Origin: Vairimorpha ceranae
Lineage: Eukaryota; Microsporidia; Nosematidae
Length of the DNA: 10,941 bases
Direction: 5' to 3'
NCBI RefSeq assembly: GCF_000988165.1
Contig: NW_020169407.1
Coordinates: 1 to 10,941, forward strand
Below, in pieces: positions 1 to 7,388 of this stretch. The number at the start of each line of letters is the position of its first letter. Position 1 is the stretch's first letter. The notes below the pieces were generated by a model. The model did not search any database. It was not told where the DNA came from and worked only from the letters and a program-made list of their open reading frames with translations. Position numbers and translations under genes: made by a program.

Positions 1-2
1 TT

Positions 3-146
3 GAACTAAAAACAGAAAGAAAAGTTTTAAAAAAGATTTTGGAAATTAGTAAGAAAAAGTGGAGAGGGGAAGAAATTGATGAAGAGAGTAAGAATTTTAT
101 AGAATTATATAAAGATGTTAAATATATTAAAAGATTGATAATTTAA
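3..146 (+). CDS. 3' end of an unknown gene (partial at left edge)
   Basis: An open frame enters from the left edge and ends at a TAA at 144-146, giving 47 codons. The peptide is rich in Lys and Glu, with no Pro and few aromatic residues, and ends in KYIKRLII. It could form one amphipathic or coiled-coil helix. The purine-rich coding strand, with G runs such as GGAGAGGGG, is unlike the surrounding AT spacer and is the main reason to call it coding. I do not recognise the family and the start lies outside the window. It could also be the tail of a decayed gene, because only 144 bases are visible. Confidence 0.5.
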   Translation, partial: ELKTERKVLKKILEISKKKWRGEEIDEESKNFIELYKDVKYIKRLII

Positions 147-663
147 AGACTAATTAAATAATGTACATTTTGGGATGTGTTGAATATTAAGATTTTATAG
201 TATTTATATGAACAATATATTATTTAGAAAAACGAAATAAAGATTTTAATATTTATTTTAACTAAAATCTACAGCGATTAATTTAAGGTTAACTTTTGAT
301 TTTTACAATCTTGTTAAAAAAGAAGATAGATTTAGTCAATAAATTTCATATTTATAAAAAGATTTTTTTAATTAGATAATAATTATTAGATACATGATTT
401 TATATAAAAATGATATTTTGGTTTTCAAATAAATTTTTTACGTTGTGATTGATTAACGAATTTTAAATATTGGAATTTATAAAATTTGCAGCAGTACATA
501 TTGGGTAATTATGTTGTTTATATCTCTGCAAATTTGTTTTGTTTTTAATATTCCATTTATATTTCTTATATAATATTTTAATGGTGTACAAAATATTTTT
601 GTAAAAATTTTATTTATTTTCTTACAAAAAAATATATATAGCTTTGTACTAATAAATGATAAT
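147..663. other. AT-rich spacer without a recognised gene
   Basis: This is the spacer between the left-edge gene and the hAT element. No long open frame has coding-like composition. The only structure seen is an inverted repeat at 482-491 and 526-535 (AAATTTGCAG and its complement), with outer half-sites TGGAAT and ATTCCA near 471 and 550. Long A and T runs dominate the rest. Confidence 0.6.
482..535. repeat. 10-bp inverted repeat with 34-base loop
   Basis: AAATTTGCAG at 482-491 and CTGCAAATTT at 526-535 are perfectly complementary. The half-sites TGGAAT and ATTCCA lie outside them on each side at unequal distances. No function is assigned. Confidence 0.45.
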
Positions 664-674
664 TAGGGCAATTA
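664..674. repeat. Left terminal inverted repeat of the hAT element
   Basis: TAGGGCAATTA, exactly complementary to 2175-2185. The match stops after 11 bases. The subterminal AATTGCATTTAA begins four bases inward at 678. Confidence 0.8.
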
Positions 675-724
675 GAAAATTGCATTTAAAAAATCAAACA
701 AATAGCAGTTATTTTAATATAATT

Positions 725-2110
725 TTAATCATTAAATTTGTTTTAATAAAATTAAAAATAGTCATAAATATTTTTCTTATCAAAATTTCTGTCGCAATTT
801 AGCATTTTTTTATGCATAGAAAAACTTCTTTTAACTGGTAAAGAAGTACAGAAACATTTTTAACAAAACATAAGTTGCAGAAGATAAACTAATATTATGA
901 AAAGATAGTAAATCAACTATTTCGCTTTATCTGAGTCTTTTCTTTAAATAGAGCTTAATATTTGCTGGATCTTTGGCAAAAGTTAAACTATTCAATATTT
1001 GATATCCTTTTTCAATGTAACACTCATCATTTTCAAACCTTTCTAAAGTATCTATCAAAATAAAATAATTTTCTGCTATTTCCATTATTTTAAAAAAACA
1101 AAATATCAGAATTTATAGCACTTTTTGCTTTTTCGACTAAGTACCATCATCCGGTAGGCTCAAGACAATGCTTTTCATGACTGGTAACTTTTCAGCATAA
1201 TATTTCGAAGTTTTTAGCCAGCTGGACTTTCTTTTGACAACAACCTCGGGTGGTTTGCTAATACTTGAAGATAATTTGGTCTAGTTTTGTTTTTTATTTA
1301 AAGAACTCTTAGTGTTTCAACACATCTATCAACATTTTCATAATATGTTTAAATTCTTATTGCACAATTATGCACTAAATGGGCTAAACAAGTGACGTGA
1401 AAAAATTTAGATCTTTTAACTTTAAGTTCTTAAATGCTTTTGTCATATAACGCGTTGATCAGTAAACACCAAGGATAAGTCATCTAAATTTATGTCAAAT
1501 TTTTAAAATACTTCAAGCCATTTTTTTTTCTACAAAAAGAAAATTCAAACAAATATCTTTTGGAAGCGCAAAAACATCTAAAAAATAATTAACTCTCGGG
1601 GTTTATAAAGTTCTTGCTATAAGATTAAATATTTAGTAAAATTTTTTCGCTTTCATCTGCATAAATAAACAATTTCTTATTCAAAAATACTTTTTCAATG
1701 CAATAATATGCGTTCCTAAATATGTATTCAAAAAATATGCCCTTGCCGCACTTTCAGCTATTGAATTTTGTCCTAAAATCTAAACATTTCTTTCACATGT
1801 TTGTTGTTAAGCTTGTACAGCGATATGTAAGCAGACATAAGAGCTTTAACAACCTTTCCCATAATACTGTATTAAGAGTCAAAATTGACTGTGTACTTTT
1901 AGTAAAATAATGTTTCATTTGTATAAGTTTCTCGATATGCTTCTCTAATGTTCTGTGTTTATCAACTAAAATTTTTTTATCACTTTGTACAATAACATTG
2001 CAAAAAGTTGTAGAATAATTCCTTTGTTGAATGTATACAAAATTCATTTGCACCATACATATGAATAAATTTCTCAATTCTTTCTTCTTTGGTTTTTTTT
2101 ATTTTGACAT
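725..2110 (-). pseudogene. hAT transposase pseudogene (zinc-finger N-terminus)
   Basis: Following the minus strand with frame changes, nearly a whole transposase of about 460 codons can be read. In order: a short N-terminus (EERIEKF) followed by a CGGBP1-like zinc-finger region (FCNV then DKKILVDKHRTLEKHIEKL, about 1910-2015); the YADES stretch near 1640-1670, where this superfamily has its first catalytic Asp; LSLVFTDQ near 1460-1480; FFHVTCLAHLVHNCA at about 1360-1410, the most diagnostic block; and (A)PVKRSFSMHK at about 812-838, matching the ERSFS motif of the hAT C-terminal dimerisation domain. The frame ends at a TAA at 725-727. Many in-frame stops and several frameshifts make it non-functional; the first stop is the fourth codon. 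I chose the ATG at 2110 because it precedes the first conserved residues and has CCC five bases upstream. The longest unbroken piece (1793-2077) is only a fragment. Confidence 0.8.
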
Positions 2111-2118
2111 AATAAGGG
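2111..2118 (-). promoter_or_regulatory. CCC start signal of the hAT transposase relic
   Basis: On the minus strand the ATG at 2110-2108 is preceded by AACCCTTATT. The CCC (2116-2118 on the plus strand) lies five bases before the ATG. This matches the CCC-like motif reported just upstream of microsporidian start codons. That it survived decay here is an inference from three bases and could be chance. Confidence 0.4.
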
Positions 2119-2174
2119 TTAAGATTAAAAAAGTAAATGCTAAAAAGTTACATTTAAATCAGAAAAATTGCATT

Positions 2175-2185
2175 TAATTGCCCTA
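2175..2185. repeat. Right terminal inverted repeat of the hAT element
   Basis: TAATTGCCCTA on the plus strand, the exact reverse complement of 664-674. It overlaps the last bases of the subterminal AATTGCATTTAA copy at 2166-2177. This is the promoter-side end of the transposase relic. Confidence 0.8.
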
Positions 2186-2290
2186 TTAATAACAAATATT
2201 GTTACTTTTAAAATATCTACACATTTTAGATAATTTAAACACATTGGTGGCCGTAAAAAAACTATTTTACAAAAATGAAAAAATCATATA

Positions 2291-3874
2291 TTAGTTATTA
2301 AAATTTATTTTATGAAAATCTTTCAAAACTGTAATCTTTTTACCATATTGTTTTAAGTTTGTTTCAAACCTTTGAAAATTGTATAAAATTTGCAATAAAA
2401 TTCTTATAGATTTCGAATCATAAAATTTATCATTTTTGTGTTTTTGAATGATTTTCTCAAAAAAAAAATAAATCTTTTCCAATTTAAATCTTAAAATCAT
2501 TTCGTTACTAATACTTTCAGTTAATGTTAAATTACTAAACACATCACGCCTGTTGTATTGTTTTAGATGGAAATGGTTTTTAAAGTTGGCAATAAACTTA
2601 GCAACTTCACTTAAAAATTCAACCCACCCAAAAAATAAATTTTTAGTATTTGCTGGCAGAGAAAGAGTTTCAATATCATCCACAAGGAGTTTAAAAGTTT
2701 CATTTGCAAAAGACTTAAACCATAAAGAATATACTCCTGTTTGTTGGCGAATGTTATGATATTTAATATCTTTACTCAAGTTATTAAAAATAGGGTCACC
2801 GTATGATTTTTTTCTTACACAAACAAAAAATTTATCTCTGAGTGCTCGTAACTCTTTTCTATTTTCAACTAAAATATTAAAAATCTCAATATTTGAATCA
2901 TCAGATAAAAGGCTTTTTGTGGTTTTATAATCTAAAACAATACAATCATCCTTTAGCTTTCGTATTTTTGTATTATTTGCAGTCAAATCATCTGTATATA
3001 AAGATTTTTTAGAATTAATAGCACTATGTTCTTTGCATTCTTTTTCGTAAAAATTTGCATATTTATCAGTATCATGCTCTATAAAACAAGAATCAACTAC
3101 ATAATTATCATAATTATATTCAAAATCAAACTCTTCAAAAAAGCTTTTTTTATCATCAAATTCATCAGGCTCCCAATTAACATATCTGTCAATGTCAATA
3201 TCTTTAAACAGGTCAGTTTCAATAACTATGTCGTCAATGCTTTGATTATTAAAATTTATATGTTTATCAGTACAATCGAATATTAGTTGTTCAGTCAAAG
3301 CTTCATTTTCTTGCACAGCTGGTATGCTTTCCATTGGATTAAGCAAGCTTGCATCAGAAAACGTGTCGGTTTGTGTAAAAAAATAATCATTATTTGTCAT
3401 TAATTCATTTCTTTCAGTTGTGTTAATATGAGAAAAGTCTTTAACATTTAAATCATCATTCAAATATTGAGGGGTATCGTTTAAAGTATTTTTGACTATC
3501 GTATTTAAACTTATGTCCATTAAATAATCCTGGTCAATAAAATTTACGCTTTCCGTACTTTGAAATAAGCCTTTACTATCTTGATTTGGCGTTAATAATA
3601 ATTTATCTGTTTCACAAGTATATTGGTCACATTGCTTATCTATACTATTACTATCACCAAAAGACTTATAATTACTTTGATCACTTCCAGTCTCTACTTC
3701 ATTTTTTTTCAGCGTTTTGTTATTGTAAAATAAATTTTCAAGAATCGTATTTTGTTGTGAATTTTCTACTATGGTAGGAATGTTATATAGGTAACTGTTT
3801 ATTTCGTTATCTAAATATTTTATTTCAAAATCTGAAATGTTTGTTGTACTAATAAATAAAATGCAAAAAAACAT
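2291..3874 (-). CDS. Intact orphan protein, 527 aa, acidic N-terminal half and helical C-terminal half
   Basis: This is the only complete, unbroken long frame in the window. I do not recognise the family. Residues 1-14 start with a short hydrophobic run (FFCILFI) that could be a weak signal peptide. Residues about 15-300 are rich in Asn, Asp, Ser and Glu and probably disordered. The densest acidic part is 213-260, where DIDRYVNW recurs imperfectly as DTDKYANF at 268-275. Residues about 325-520 look folded and mostly helical, with Trp-Phe pairs near 385 and 417, aromatic stretches (IYFFFEKI near 468) and a basic tail. There is no transmembrane segment apart from the N-terminus and no obvious catalytic motif. 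The ATG at 3874 is supported by CCCC six bases upstream. A lineage-specific secreted or nuclear protein would fit; neither is shown. Its intactness among ruined transposons suggests selection. Confidence 0.85.
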   Translation of the reverse strand: MFFCILFISTTNISDFEIKYLDNEINSYLYNIPTIVENSQQNTILENLFYNNKTLKKNEVETGSDQSNYKSFGDSNSIDKQCDQYTCETDKLLLTPNQDSKGLFQSTESVNFIDQDYLMDISLNTIVKNTLNDTPQYLNDDLNVKDFSHINTTERNELMTNNDYFFTQTDTFSDASLLNPMESIPAVQENEALTEQLIFDCTDKHINFNNQSIDDIVIETDLFKDIDIDRYVNWEPDEFDDKKSFFEEFDFEYNYDNYVVDSCFIEHDTDKYANFYEKECKEHSAINSKKSLYTDDLTANNTKIRKLKDDCIVLDYKTTKSLLSDDSNIEIFNILVENRKELRALRDKFFVCVRKKSYGDPIFNNLSKDIKYHNIRQQTGVYSLWFKSFANETFKLLVDDIETLSLPANTKNLFFGWVEFLSEVAKFIANFKNHFHLKQYNRRDVFSNLTLTESISNEMILRFKLEKIYFFFEKIIQKHKNDKFYDSKSIRILLQILYNFQRFETNLKQYGKKITVLKDFHKINFNN

Positions 3875-3910
3875 TTTTATGGGGAAAAATTTTTTATATT
3901 TATATTAGAA
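3875..3910 (-). promoter_or_regulatory. CCCC start signal and AT-rich promoter of the 527-aa gene
   Basis: Reading the minus strand, the order is a TATA-like stretch (ATATAAATATAAAA), then AAATTTTT, then CCCC at 3884-3881, then six bases and the ATG. A C-run preceded by an AAATTT-like element close to the start codon is the described microsporidian arrangement, with transcripts beginning very near the ATG. The function is inferred from position only. Confidence 0.55.
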
Positions 3911-5670
3911 TGACAATTATTATGTCACAAAATAAAAAAAAAATTTATTTTTTATATAACATTGTTGTTTTATATCGTTAACAAACGTAAAATTTAATCA
4001 TCAAGTTTTCAATAAATGTATTAAATTAAAAAAGATCGACATGCATTTTTTTAATTAAAATCACTATGATAATAAATTTTCTTAACAAAAAAAATTCTTT
4101 GTGTTGGCGTCAATAAATTAAACATCTCCCTACGTACATATGGTTAATCTAACGACATGTTATCATTATTTTAACCATAACTATCTTTAAATAAAATTGA
4201 GATGCAATTAAATATAAATAATATTAAATTTTTGCAAAATTTTTAATTATTTTTTTCTTTTATAAAAAAATTTGTTTTTGTGTACTTAAAAAATTTAAGC
4301 TGCTTTATCTTGTAGAAAAGTTGATTACTATAAAATTTTATAGATCATATAAGCTCTAACATTTCAAAATTGTTAAAATGTTTGTGAATATTATTTGTTC
4401 TTAAATGAAATAATTTATTCTTGCTCTTGGCTTGAGACAACAAAAATTCAATAAATTTAGCCATTTTAATAAAAAACATTACAACAATAATCTAGCTTAA
4501 TTAGGCATGTTTACGATAGATTAATGATTAATTATGTTATGACTACGATAATTTTAAATTCTTAACACATTTAAATAAAATTAATAATAAATGCAAAATT
4601 TGTTTTTCTAAAAATTGCACTAGTAATTTGTTATAATTAATTATTCAACTAATCTTTAGCATAAACCGGCTTGTCAATATAAATCTTATATAAAAATTCT
4701 AATAATGTTTATAAAAAAGTATTATATGGTCTTTTTTTATCATTATAAATGCTATAGATTAAGTGCAATACTTTAAAAAAGTACTATCACGAATTAGTCT
4801 TTTAAACAATTATATAAATTACTAAGCAAAATTATATAAAAAAATATTGTACAGGCTCTTAGTATATCGTATTGACAAATTATTAAAAAGTTTCAATAAA
4901 CAATCTAAACATATAATAATTACATATAAGTAAACTTAGGCTATTGATACGATATCGTAATAACTTTATAAATATATAATTGATATTTAACCATAATCTC
5001 ACATTATTTATATATATTATAATTAAGCAATTTGTTCACTTTTTAATCATTTAACACAAAAGTAATGTAGTAATAAAAAATATATAAACTTTTTACATTA
5101 TTCAGTCCACAGAAAAATTTTAAATTTGTATGATCCCAATTTATAAAAATTTTTTTGACAGATAATATATTTTAAAAATGTTTAATGTGACCGTTATCTT
5201 TTTAAGATTATACATAAGTTGTAAACATGCACAAAATATATGCTATACAATATTAATAGAATTTGTGTTCAAATTTTGCAATTAAAATGATTATGAAAGT
5301 AATTTTTATAAAAACTTATTTTATATAAGACAATTTTAGTTTTTAGATTTTTTTGTCTTAAGAAATGCGTCAAAATTTTAAAACTATCCTCATAAAACAC
5401 GTTTTATAAAATTGTAAATAATACATTTGGTGTAGTTTGTTGCAATTATGTATTATGTAATTTTATCTTTTTAATAATAACTACTACAAAATGTTTGAAC
5501 AAATTAATTAGTCTTACAATAAAATGGTATAGCTCATAAAACTTAAATTTAGGAATAAACTATATATGCACAAATAATATTTGATATTTAATATTTTTAT
5601 TAAAAAATGTTATTTTAACTTACTTCTATATGTCTTTTACACACGATGGTTTTATGTTTTTTTTAAAGAA
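3911..5670. other. 1.8-kb AT-rich gene-poor spacer
   Basis: No convincing gene is seen on either strand. Three things stand out. A 9-bp inverted repeat TATGGTTAA/TTAACCATA sits at 4139-4147 and 4171-4179. A minus-strand frame at 4243-4479 has 44 codons (starting MFFIKMAKF) to a TGA at 4345, then 33 more open codons to a TAA, and has no C-run before its ATG; it may be a small decayed gene or chance. Five copies of TACGATA (either strand) lie between 4512 and 4959, including the palindrome TACGATATCGTA at 4948-4959. The left end of the mariner element should lie just before 5671, but I could not find its terminal repeat. Confidence 0.55.
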
Positions 5671-5902
5671 TTATTTATTTTATCCTGCAATTTTTTTAAT
5701 AACTTCAATCATGCACTTCTGCATTCCATTGATATATTTTTATGAATTTTTGGGAGCTATACTTGATAAGACTACTAATATCGCAAAATGTAAATTTTGA
5801 ATACTAGTATATTTTTTGTTTTTATAATTACTCTTGGCTTATCTGGTCATAAAATTTTAACAAAATAAGGATATGGTCTTTATAGTTGCCAGTTAATGCA
5901 TC
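5671..5902 (-). pseudogene. Tc1/mariner transposase pseudogene, C-terminal part
   Basis: On the minus strand this starts with ALTGNYKD, corresponding to the conserved A-L-S-P-D-L-N-P-I-E block around the third catalytic residue; the Asp position now reads Asn. It continues through a Trp-poor middle to IAPKN and YINGMQKCMIEVIKK, which is the standard mariner C-terminus (SMPRRxxEVIxxxGG). The frame ends in TAA codons at 5682-5680 and 5673-5671. This is exactly the portion missing from the N-terminal part at 7380-8215. Frameshifts and stops are present throughout. Confidence 0.7.
5894..5902. repeat. Probable left copy of the MULE 9-bp target duplication
   Basis: TAATGCATC. Compared with 7380-7388 (TCAAGCATA), six of nine positions agree. 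The reading of these as duplicated mariner codons supports it more than the base identity does. The exact phase could be off by a few bases. Confidence 0.45.
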
Positions 5903-6014
5903 AATAGTGTTATTTACAAATCATATCTTAGTTGCACGAACCCAGGTACCATGTCAATTGGGACTTTTTATTAAAATAGCCCAAGAAAAAGCACCGTAAC
6001 GTTTTTTATTTTTA

Positions 6015-6021
6015 CCCCAAA
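6015..6021 (+). promoter_or_regulatory. CCCC start signal of the MULE transposase relic
   Basis: TTTACCCC then three A and the ATG at 6022-6024. The C-run is three bases from the ATG and fits the microsporidian CCC-like start motif. It is one of three such motifs in this window. Confidence 0.45.
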
Positions 6022-7332
6022 ATGTAATTGGAAAAGCAAATTTGAAAAAAGTCTTTTTGTAGACGATTTCAAATATATTTTTAGATTAAAACCTAGAAAC
6101 GAAAATTCTATACGTAAAATTTTTAAATAGGAATTGTAAAGCGTAGGCAATATTAGGTACCAATTTTGCTTCCAACCTTACTTTATTTTTTCCTAAAGAC
6201 ACTTACAATCACAGAACAACTTGCGATACTGAAGTTAAGCGTAATTTAATAAATAAAATGAAAGAAAGACTAATAAGCTCTAATGATAGTTCTAGGAACG
6301 TTGCTTGTGCCGTTATATGGAATGTGATATTAGAAATTTAAAGCCTTTGGGTGGGTTGAGTATATATTTAGGTAGTAAGATTTCACAGGCCGAATTACAT
6401 TAATTCTTTATCATATTTCAATCACACCTTAAAACTCTTTTCATTGTTACCTACAACATATCTTGATCAATCGTCTTTTCCATTATGGGCCGGAAAACTA
6501 CAAGAATCTTGCCAGAAGCGACGATATTTTGATTTTTTATCCTATTTACACTGCTAATAAATTAGACATAACGATGTATATGCAGTATATGGGATGTTTT
6601 CGACAGTATCAGCCCTCTACTTACAATTATATCTCGCATCCTATATATATGATCGTTATTTTTCCTTCAGTATTTGCAATATTTAAAGTTAGAATCTCGA
6701 AATAAAAACATTTTTGTTTAGCTTTTTTAAAAGATCTTATCGATTCCCTTGCATCCATAACTGTCAAAATTGTTTATGAACAAGCTTTGATCAAACGGCT
6801 TCGAGAATACCTTTCAGGTGTACGTATTTCGGGGTGTTTATTACATTTAAAGTGACAATAGACAGGAAATCAAGGCTTTAAATTTCACCAACATCTATGC
6901 AACCAATTTCTTTTTTAGCATGTATACCAAAGAATTTTTAGCACTTGTTTATGTTAAACTTGATACGTAAAGCTCGAACTTTGAGTTACTAATGAGATCT
7001 CGTGATTTCTCTTCTGCAATAACGCATTTATTCCACTTATTAAATCTACCAATATTTGGCCGAATTTCTTATTCCTTCCCGCTATATGGCATTCTTTTAA
7101 TTTTAAATAATCTCACCATACTTCACACAAATATAATGCTATTGAGAGATGACACAATACTTTTGTAAATCTGTTTGGCTTATCTAAGCATAGTTTTTAT
7201 AGATTAATTAAAAAATCAATAATAAAGAAGACGTAATACGTCTAAAATAGGTTCAACAGGAAGAGCTCGATATTGTCTTCGAGCGCAAAAAAATCTGTAT
7301 CGATAACAAAAATAAATTATATAGTTTTTTAA
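6022..7332 (+). pseudogene. MULE transposase pseudogene with FLYWCH zinc finger
   Basis: About 435 codons of a Mutator-like transposase can be followed through several frame changes. In order: FVDDFKYIF (from about 6056) and NCKA...GTNFASNL...YNHRTT (6132-6220), a FLYWCH-type zinc finger keeping the Cys and the final His; a linker INKMKERLISSNDSSRNV; DDILIF (about 6500) followed by MGCF (about 6590), where DGTF is expected; VYEQALIK (from 6772), where the second catalytic Asp has become Val (GTT, one base from GAT); GVRISGCLLHLK (6823-6852), the conserved GCxxH block; and NAIER-stop-HNTF (from 7135), the conserved Glu block with Trp turned to TGA. The last stop is at 7330-7332. The start is placed at 6022 because of the CCCC just upstream, although the second codon is already TAA. 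The unbroken frame at 6463-6705 is only a piece. Confidence 0.8.
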
Positions 7333-7379
7333 TTAAAAATTATAAAAATGAGGTAGGTGTTGCATTTATATTCGACATT

Positions 7380-7388
7380 TCAAGCATA
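7380..7388. repeat. Probable right copy of the MULE 9-bp target duplication
   Basis: TCAAGCATA. On the minus strand it continues the mariner reading KKVAKID and supplies the Ala and Leu positions of the conserved WPAL block, which is repeated at the start of the left fragment. Confidence 0.45.

Larger units (their letters stand above)
664..2185 (-). mobile_element. Decayed hAT-superfamily DNA transposon with both ends preserved
   Basis: The element is 1,522 bp and is bounded by perfect 11-bp terminal inverted repeats starting TAGGGCAATTA, the TAGGG/CAGGG-like end typical of many hAT elements. A subterminal motif, AATTGCATTTAA, occurs inside both ends (678-689 and 2166-2177), with a related TTACATTTAAAT just inside the right end. 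hAT transposases are known to bind short subterminal repeats. The flanking 8-mers are ATGATAAT (656-663) and TTAATAAC (2186-2193), five of eight identical, so a decayed 8-bp target duplication is possible but not proven. The transposase relic fills nearly the whole interior, so this looks like a complete but dead autonomous copy. Confidence 0.8.
5903..7379 (+). mobile_element. Dead MULE (Mutator-like) transposon inserted in the mariner gene
   Basis: The borders are defined by where mariner similarity stops on each side, about 1,477 bp apart. The flanking 9-mers TAATGCATC (5894-5902) and TCAAGCATA (7380-7388) match at six of nine positions, and both correspond to the same three mariner codons (P-A-L on the minus strand). 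This fits the 9-bp target duplication typical of MULEs. Both ends read AAT inward, but beyond that the terminal repeats are too decayed to define. The transposase relic occupies 6022-7332. Confidence 0.7.

Noticed and set aside
1722..1910. Plus-strand 62-codon frame
   Set aside because: It is antisense to the hAT transposase relic, whose conserved motifs are on the minus strand.
2830..2850. RALR (an RxLR-like motif) in the 527-aa protein
   Set aside because: It is at residues 343-346, inside the folded helical part and far from the N-terminus. RxLR export motifs belong to oomycetes.
2553..3777. Plus-strand frames at 2553-2759, 3026-3286 and 3586-3777
   Set aside because: They lie antisense inside the intact 527-aa gene, have low-complexity Ile/Phe/Tyr composition and no start signal. 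They are shadows.
644..3857. Shared 14-mer TTGTACTAATAAAT at 644-657 and 3844-3857
   Set aside because: The match does not extend on either side and is mostly A/T. The second copy is coding in the 527-aa gene. Chance is likely in this composition.
7265..7284. Hairpin GCTCGA/TCGAGC
   Set aside because: It is a short 6-bp stem inside the C-terminal coding part of the MULE relic, with no T-run, and is probably a chance coding palindrome.
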